DNA from: Rhynchopus sp. YZ270_cl-10
Lineage: Eukaryota; Euglenozoa; Diplonemea; Diplonemida; Diplonemidae
DNA: 64,000 nucleotides
Direction: 5' to 3'
Assembly: GCA_964035575.1 (NCBI GenBank)
Contig: OZ037837.1
Span: 1,922,001-1,986,000, forward strand
Part shown: positions 57,700-64,000 of the stretch, in pieces
Layout of the letters: each line of letters begins with the position of its first letter
Position numbering within the stretch: position 1 is the stretch's first letter
Made by a program: the position numbers and the translations under genes
Notes under the pieces: model-generated
What the model was told of the DNA's origin: nothing
Database searches by the model: none
What the model saw: only the letters and a program-made list of their open reading frames with translations

Positions 57700-60507
57700 A
57701 TGAAAGTGTCGTTGCGGAACCTGAACATCCTGCTTGCGCTGGTCTGCATTGTGATCACAGCCGTGGTGTGCATGGTGATGAGCATCACGAGTGCCGACGC
57801 TGCACTGTCCGACACAAACACGCTTGTTGAGAACACTGCTGACGAATGCTTTGGCACTGGGGATGCGTCCCTGCGGGCAGCACTGGAGGACTACCTGACG
57901 TCTGTGCAGGAGGGAGCGTCGCAGATCATTGTCAACTTCCTTGAGATGCACCGCACCTTGACGCAGAAGCTGACTGCCGAGATGGGCGCATACCCACCAG
58001 CGGTGTCTGAGTCGTGGGACTTCATGATGACAAAGCGATCCTCACTGGTGAACCAGTTTCGCTTGTTCAACAAGCTGGGGGTGACAGGCGTTGTGACCAT
58101 CGGGCGCAAAGGCCAGGCTCTGATATATTTTGAGGACTCACGCACGATCTCGAACCCTATCGACGGCTACCACCACTACTTCATGGAGAGCAACAACGGC
58201 AGCGACTACGATGCTGAGGCAGGCACACCGACTAAGGACCGCACCATCCTTGGTACTGCGCATCCCCGCACAGGTGAGTTTGTGGCACCGGGTAACGTCC
58301 CCCTGACATGGTCAACCGACGGCCGGCAGACGGGGTGCCCGAACGCTGATATCGCCTTCAAGACGAACGGAGCTCAGCCTGTGGCCCGCTGCAATGTGCA
58401 TAACTTCGACATGCGCAAAGGCATGTACGAGTTCGCTGCCTTCACCACTGTGCATGGCGAGGCTGGTGTGCGTTGGTCACATCTGTTTGTGATGCCGCCC
58501 TACGTCGGACTCTTCATGTTCGGCACATGGTCGCATGAGACAGTACCGAATACCAAACTCGGTGTCGTCTTGATCGGTCTTGATGTGCGTGCCGTCACAC
58601 GTGAGCTGGGAAAAATCAAGCTTGGGAAGGGAGGGCCCACGTCAAAGGGAAGGCTCTACACCTGTGCGAAGAGTAACTGGATGTATGACCGGACAGGAAA
58701 CCCGGGGTTCAACCAGGAGCACGTCCTGACGGCAGTTTCGCACGGAGAGTATGTGTTTTTGTATTCCTGAGAGCGCGACGCAGAGTCGCTATGTCACTGC
58801 TGTGTTTCATCAGGCCCGATGTGATATTATGACACCGATGCGTCAGACGTGCTGACATATATCTATTTGCAAACGTTTCTTGTGGTTCGATATTGTGGCT
58901 CAATCTTTTACACTCGTGCACAGAGGTGCTTTTGTACTTCCAACTTCCATTCTCTTTAGATCGAATTCTCCACACTTCACACCACTTCAGAGCTACCTAC
59001 TATTCACACGAGACGCTGACCGTCAAAATCTTGCACGCGATGAACGCAACGGACGAGATCATCCGGTCCACGGCCCGACACATTGACGCCATTGACGGGC
59101 GCTACGATGCTATGGCCAACAAAAGCATTCATGCGTACATGATCTCCGTCAACGGGACTGAGGAGCAGTTCTTCTTGCGGTATGTAGGCCACAGCCAGAC
59201 AAAGAAACATAAATATATGTACGATGTCCTACGTTGCGAAGTGGACGTAATCTAATCTATTTGCACTCAGGCAGGTAACGTCCAAAGTGTGTTTTTGGTA
59301 TTTGCGTCACATCACATATCACAGTGCACAAAGGCTGAACGACGGTTTTGGTATAGACTGGTGGCTGGTGATCACCCTGGACCGAGAGTACATGCTTGGC
59401 GACATTGACCGGAGCACACTTGCTGCACAGGAGCGCATCCGTGACGAAGTTGACAGTGTGGATGAGAACCTTGTGCGCTCACGCATCATCCTTGTTGTGA
59501 CTGTTGTGGTCATGCAGACGTCGTTCCTGCAGATGCTTCGCAACCTGAAGGAGTACCGCAACTACATGCCTGCCTCTGTGCTGGTTGATGTGTCGGCCAC
59601 TGAGACTGACGAGGAGAGTAGTGTCTCGGATGAGACGACTTCGCAGACACAAAGCCGTGCCGCTGCATCCTCCACACTTGCGTCACCCACTGCACAACAC
59701 CATTTACTCACCATGCAGAAGCTTGAACAAAAGAAGGTGGCCTTTTCTGTGGTGAACGTGCGCAGCTTCTTTGAAGTCTCACATGACCTGCAGAGTCGTG
59801 AGGTGCAGGCACACCACACGGAGTACCTGAGCACGGTGCTGAGTATCACGCCGGAATTCAATGGCGTGAACGACGGCTTCTCAGGCGACCGTGTCATGAC
59901 GCACTGGAACGGTGCACGCCACTGCAGCTCACCGAAGCTGCAGGCAGCGAAGTTCTCTCACAAAGTGCGCACTGACAAGACACTGCAGGCTCATAAGTGG
60001 ACACTCTCGATGGCCTTCGTCTGTGCAGAGGTGCGGTGCGGGAACATGGGCTGCGAGGGCATGAAGAAGTACACCTTCCTTGGCGGGTGTGTGCCGTGGC
60101 TGCACGCACTCGAGAGACTCAACAAAACGTACGACACAATGATCCTGCACGACAACGTCACGCACTCGTCTGTTGCGAATGCCTTCTACTCCAAGACGAT
60201 CGCCTGTGTGTCGTACCCAAAGTTCCGTGAAACCTTAATCTTGAGCGAGCTGCGTGAGGAGATGAAGACCGAGAACGAGGAGTGGATGTACCAGCTGGAC
60301 AAATGCGCTGCAGCAAACAGCTACGAGGGCCGCAACACTGCGATGGCGCACATCTTCGCAGCACAGTGGGACGACGCTGTTGCTCTGGCACAGAAGCTTG
60401 GCGACGCTGACAGAGCAGAGGTCGAAAGGCACTGCACTGCAGCAAGGGCGGTGCCCGAGGAGAAGAAGTACAGGACGGACACTGCGCTTCCTATTGAGAA
60501 CATTTAA
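57700..60507 (+). CDS. receptor with cyclase-like domain, copy 2, lacking second TM/HAMP region (three exons)
   Basis: Exons 57700-58748, 58991-59179 and 59325-60507 join in phase to 806 residues. The first 98 or so residues are nearly identical to copy 1 (MKVSLRNLNILLALVCIVIT on). The central sensor part has diverged, and GKGGPTSKGRLYTC and YMLGDIDRSTLAAQERIRDE are again near-identical. After RIILVVTVVV, 52 residues present in copy 1 (most of the second helix plus the HAMP-like segment) are missing in frame, and MQTSFLQMLRNL follows directly. The cyclase-like domain (VNVRSFFEV, GFSGDRVMTHW, RCGNMGCEGMKKYTF, CVPWLHALERLN) remains with the same substitutions. Without the second helix, the topology and signalling must differ from copy 1. 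Confidence 0.75.
58749..58990 (+). other. intron 1 of receptor copy 2
   Basis: GTATGTG at 58749 to CACTTCAG ending at 58990, 242 bases. Same position and phase as in copy 1, but no evident sequence similarity to that intron. Confidence 0.85.
59180..59324 (+). other. intron 2 of receptor copy 2
   Basis: GTATGTAGG at 59180 to ATATCACAG ending at 59324, 145 bases (86 in copy 1). The join TTG CG|T GCA keeps the frame. Confidence 0.85.
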
Positions 60508-60523
60508 GGTGCGTGGAGAAGTA

Positions 60524-60623
60524 CCGTATTCGTACAAATTAGCGACCGTAAAAAAGGTCGAACTTCCAGAAAAATCCTGAAAAGGTCGAATATGAGTACG
60601 GTCGATAATTTGTACGAATATGG
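60524..60623. repeat. 100-bp inverted-repeat element after the receptor stop codon
   Basis: CCGTATTCGTACAAATTAGC at the left is answered by CCATATTCGTACAAATTATC inverted at the right; a shorter GGTCGAA pair lies inside. It starts 16 bases after the stop, so it would be in the 3' UTR. Confidence 0.6.
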
Positions 60624-60693
60624 TTTGCATGTTGCCGTTGTGCGTATCTATCTATGTATCTCTCTTTTATTGTCGTAGCCTAGCACACATTCA

Positions 60694-60917
60694 CAGTCCG
60701 CCTGAGTCCGCCAAAAAAAATCCGCCCGAGTTGAGTGGGGTGTACACTAACACCCACTTTCACATTCTTTCATCCCATTTCATCCCATTACACATGAATT
60801 ACGCCGTGCCCGACACCCCATATATTGAGGCGGACTTTTGACTGATTCCGCGCAACCTGGGTAAAATTACGTCTCACGTCCGCCCGAGCTTTGGCGGACT
60901 CAGGCCAGTCCGCCTGA
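60694..60917. repeat. inverted-repeat element with CTGAGTCCGCC arms
   Basis: CCTGAGTCCGCCAAA (about 60701) faces TTTGGCGGACTCAGG (about 60890). TCCGCCCGAG and CTCGGGCGGA lie just inside or beside the arms. CAGTCCGCCTGAG occurs directly repeated just outside both arms, which could be a target duplication or an extra terminal copy. Confidence 0.5.
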
Positions 60918-61253
60918 GTTGGGGTACGGCACCGTCGCTCCATTCCCACTTCAAGATACTGCTCCAGCACTCAGAAATAATAAACCTACATTCTCAACCT
61001 TTTCTACTGACGTAATTTTCATTGGACGCATCCCCACAGACAGTATTTATTTCCGAACAATCATTCAAAAATCCTAAAGAGCCCATTCATTTCGGTTTGT
61101 ATTATTTCCTTACGAACCGTACACGTACCGTTTCGTATGTTTACAAAAAAAATAAACATGCCTCCCCATCCCCATGTCTATCGAGAAAGATTACTGCTGC
61201 CTTACGGCATACAGTTGTAGACTGATTAGCGCAAATAATAAAAACCCCTTTCA

Positions 61254-61853
61254 TGGTGTGGCTGAAAGGGTCTGATTCGCACTTTTCCGCACTTTCTCGC
61301 ACTTTTTCCGCACCTATTCGCACTTTTTCCGCACTTTTTCCGCACTTGTTCGCACTTTTAGCATGTAGGCTTGCTGACTGTCTTTGCCAAATACACAGAC
61401 ACACAGGTACAGGTACGGTAGGTACCCACAGAATACTGTGTACTGTAGGTACTGTGTACCTGTGTACCTACACAGGTACACAGACACAGTCAGCAAGCCA
61501 ACATGGTAAAAGTGCGAATAAGTGCGGAAAAAGTGCGAAAACCGTACCTACAGTACCTACAGTACCTACAGTACCTATAGTACCTACAGTACCTACAGTA
61601 CCTACAGTACCTACAGTACCTACAGTACCTACAGTACCTACAGTACCTACAGTACCTACAGTACACAGTGTTCAACTTTTATATGTATATATGTATATAT
61701 TATTTATGTATACAAGGTGGGGAAAAATTTTTTGGGGGCTGATTCGCACTTTTTCCGCACTTTTTCCGCACTTTTTCCGCACCTATTCGCACTTTTTCCG
61801 CACTTTTTCAGCACTTTTCCGCACTTTATGCTCCCCCCCGTTCAGCCACACCA
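61254..61853. mobile_element. TGGTGTGGCTGAA family element, copy B (600 bp)
   Basis: The same exact 13-base inverted ends as the element at 52865, with TTTCA on both sides (61249-61253 and 61854-61858). Subterminal regions are arrays of CGCACTTTTTCCGCA-type repeats on both flanks. Inside lie another inverted pair (GGCTTGCTGACTGT / ACAGTCAGCAAGCC) and a 9-base minisatellite. No coding capacity is seen. Confidence 0.85.
61544..61667. repeat. 9-bp minisatellite CAGTACCTA, about 13-14 copies
   Basis: A nearly perfect array in the middle of element B, with one TATAG variant near 61577. Copy number and total length match the CAGTATACA array of element A. Confidence 0.9.
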
Positions 61854-61858
61854 TTTCA

Positions 61859-63431
61859 TCTTTTGTTTAGTTGGTACGCTACCCACGTCATACGCGAAAA
61901 TTAAGTTGAATCTCCTTTAGTACCTGTTCTTCGACCCACAGCATATTAATATATATTTGATTGCGGGTATTGAATAATTATTGTAAAACACCTGAGTGTA
62001 GTTTTCCTTTGAGAATGTTCTCCACCTACTAACACCTGTCTGTTCCACCAACGTATGCGCCCCTTGCTTTTTCTATTCTAGGGCGGGTTGGAGCAGAGCC
62101 ACACTTCACCGAAAACAAAACAGTTTCCCTGAACTGGTCTTGTCTATTCTTTCTTGACGCACTGTTACCTATTGTTCACACAGTTGCTCTGCTGGCGTGC
62201 TGTTGCTAACTACTTTACACACCGTTGTCCCTATCTTTTATTGTGGTGTAGCCTGCCTGCCTTACGGCATACAGGACAGACTAATAGCGGTCGTGGGGAA
62301 CTTCCTCACTCTTTGTTTTTCTACCCCGAGACATCTTAAGATTGCACGGGTTGTTTCTCACCACTACATGAGAGCTCGCGGTTCTTTTATCAAACAGATT
62401 TTATTCTCCGCCCCGTACCCAAAATGTAAACACCATTTTCAATCAGGGAAAAATATTTTGTTACATTTTTCCAGCGTTTCCTGAACAGTAGAATCCTTAT
62501 TTTCGTGTCGTGTAGACTGTTTTCTGTGTCGTGTAGGATTTTGTGTTTTCTCGTTATCATGTTATCTGGGTGCGAACACGTCGCGCAAATCAAATACGCT
62601 CAGATTGCGGTCCTGTGGAATGGAATGGAATGGAATAAACGATAAAGGGAATTGATTTGGTCAATACCTGGAGTGTTGAGACCAACGAGCTGTTTGCATC
62701 TTCGACATTTGCAAGTTAATGCACACTCTTTACCATGGCGGGCTGGATGAGCTTCGCTGACAGATCAACAGTTTTTGTACTAAGAAACTGCACCAGAGGG
62801 CCTATACACTGCTGTGATGTTATCCAAACATTTGGCATTCTGGATCACATACGGTGGATGTGGTTCTAGCACATTCTGTGGCTTCTCGATTCCAACTCCT
62901 TTTTGGAACGTCATCCAGTCCGTCACACGAACGCTGCTAGCGTCCAGGTGTAGAGGTTCGACTCCATGGCGGTTTTTGTGTTCGCAAATATTTATCTGAA
63001 CAAGATAAAACAATAAGCTCGCGGTTCTTTGCACCTTGTGTTTCTAATAAAAACCAAAAGCGTTGTGTGTGAATAAAATACATAAAACAACACAGTTATG
63101 TTTACACCACAGTGAGTGCACAAAAAAAGAAGCAAACACCTGTCCCCCTGCTTACGAATAACAACCGGCAACACACATCCCCACTCCTTCTTCAGGTTTT
63201 CCAAACTAGCGGTTGCCAGGACACCCTTGCCTCGATAGTGCTGTGCACCACCACCCTCTGTCACATTTCTGTCAAGACGTCGACACGAGGGAAGCAAGGG
63301 TCATACTTCCTTGTGTTGCGGTCCGCTTTGCCCTCTCTCCTGTTGAGGTGCTTTGTGTCGCGGTGCTGGTTTCTCTCTATTCCCCTGCCCTCTCTGCATG
63401 CCACTCACTTTCAGGAACTTTCTAATACAAC
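61859..63431 (+). other. intergenic region
   Basis: AT-rich with dispersed repeat pieces (62370-62440 and 63010-63070 resemble 32020-32090 and 34780-34830). GGAAT occurs four times at about 62618-62637. No gene is seen. The region ends in a pyrimidine-rich stretch with CTCACTTTCAG ending at 63415, 17 bases before the ATG. Confidence 0.45.
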
Positions 63432-64000
63432 ATGATGTTAGCCAGATCTGTGGCTGTTCTAGCTGTGTTCCTGTCACTAGGAACACATGTGCAGGCAGCA
63501 CGCAAGTATGAAGGTGTGCAGATCAGCATTGTGATGTCGGAGTGGGCAATGCGTCCATTTGGCCCATACGTGAAGCGCTTCTACGACGAAACAGGGTGCA
63601 ACGTGACGCTTGTGCGTGACGACTCCGCCTCACTCATCAAAAGGATTGCTGCAGCTTCGGACAGCGGCTTCGGAGAGGACGGGTACATGATTCTGTCGCT
63701 GGACCTTCCGCAGCTGGCACGTTCGGGGCACGTCCGTGACCTGACGGACAGGATTCGTGATGACGACAAACTGGCATGGGACGATCTGCTCCCGTTCTAC
63801 CGTGACCAGAACACTGCGTACCGCAAGCGCACCTATGGCATGCCGTCTGACGGTGGTCTCATTGGCATGTTCGGGCGGAAGGACCTGGTCCCCATCGGAA
63901 GCGAGCCAGAGACTGTGGAGGAGCTGCTAGCGATGGTGAAGCGCTTCGACGGGCAGGACTTGAACGGCGATGGGATCCCCGACCGTGGGTGGTGTGAGTG
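63432..64000 (+). CDS. secreted solute-binding-protein-like protein (3' partial)
   Basis: ATG at 63432 (a second at 63435) opens a frame that runs off the window. MMLARSVAVLAVFLSLGTHV is a signal peptide. The following QISIVMSEWAMRPFGPYVKR, then FYDETGCNVTLVRDD, resembles the first lobe of bacterial extracellular solute-binding proteins (ABC sugar-type). YRKRTYGMPSDGGLIGMFG and ETVEELLAMVKRF fit the region around the ligand cleft. DLNGDGIPDRG looks like a calcium-binding loop of the EF-hand/dockerin type. In other protists and algae such domains form the outer part of receptor cyclases or kinases; whether that holds here lies beyond the window. Confidence 0.65.
   Translation, partial: MMLARSVAVLAVFLSLGTHVQAARKYEGVQISIVMSEWAMRPFGPYVKRFYDETGCNVTLVRDDSASLIKRIAAASDSGFGEDGYMILSLDLPQLARSGHVRDLTDRIRDDDKLAWDDLLPFYRDQNTAYRKRTYGMPSDGGLIGMFGRKDLVPIGSEPETVEELLAMVKRFDGQDLNGDGIPDRGWCE

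Larger units (their letters stand above)
60508..61253. other. intergenic region with two inverted-repeat elements
   Basis: No gene. Two small inverted-repeat elements are listed separately. At 61055-61165 lies a third, diverged copy of the repeat seen at 53570 and 55376 (AAAGAGCCC...TTTCGG...TTATTTCC). Confidence 0.45.

Noticed and set aside
62880-62970. GGTTCGACTCC at 62953 resembling a tRNA B box
   Set aside because: The flanking bases cannot form a T stem or acceptor stem, and no A box is at the right distance.

Overview
The window is nuclear DNA of a protist. Genes are long and mostly intronless, with GC-rich coding sequence in AT-rich, repeat-packed intergenic DNA. The few introns I can define are GTATGT...CAG introns. 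Every host gene I can support lies on the + strand; the only convincing minus-strand gene is a transposase. Almost every ATG is preceded, at 2 to about 45 bases, by an acceptor-like (pyrimidine)-CAG. One-way arrays, tandem gene copies and an acceptor just before each start are what polycistronic transcription with spliced-leader trans-splicing would look like (Euglenozoa such as diplonemids, or dinoflagellates). I offer the euglenozoan reading as a hypothesis only: no SL RNA gene was seen.

Layout. 1-4 kb: 3' part of a large surface protein with five LamG/ConA-like repeats, a mucin-like stalk and one membrane anchor. 4.2-5 kb: a TA-flanked MITE. 6.5-13 kb: three tandem six-TM proteins with a cytosolic class III cyclase-like domain. 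13.5-14.6 kb: a SABATH-type methyltransferase. 15.7-18.3 kb: a ubiquitin-like/WD40 gene and its broken tandem copy. 18.6-20.5 kb: a GT90-like glycosyltransferase. 21.9-23.9 kb: an ankyrin protein. 24.4-26.4 and 28.9-30.9 kb: two nearly identical secreted DOMON/SURNod19 proteins. 31.9-35.2 kb: a 3.3-kb terminal-inverted-repeat element holding a satellite and a DD37E Tc1/mariner transposon. 35.4-48.7 kb: a tandem segmental duplication carrying two broken copies of a surface-protein gene; the first copy also holds a 5-kb nest of TA-flanked elements. 49.1-52.0 and 57.7-60.5 kb: two three-exon receptor proteins with a large extracellular sensor and a cytosolic cyclase-like domain. 52-57 and 60.5-63.4 kb: a patchwork of small elements, including two copies of a family with 13-bp inverted repeats and 5-bp target duplications. 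63.4 kb to the end: start of a secreted solute-binding-protein-like gene.

Theme. Much of the gene content is sensing and cell surface: two families of receptor/cyclase-like proteins, a solute-binding domain protein, and LamG, mucin and SURNod19 surface or secreted proteins. In both cyclase-like families the sensor or membrane half varies between copies while the cytosolic half stays nearly constant, and the cyclase-like domains lack residues normally needed for catalysis. The intergenic DNA is a dense, nested set of DNA transposons and MITEs. Duplicated sequence supplies empty sites, so several insertion boundaries can be read directly. I saw no rRNA, tRNA, CRISPR array, LTR element or virus-like element.
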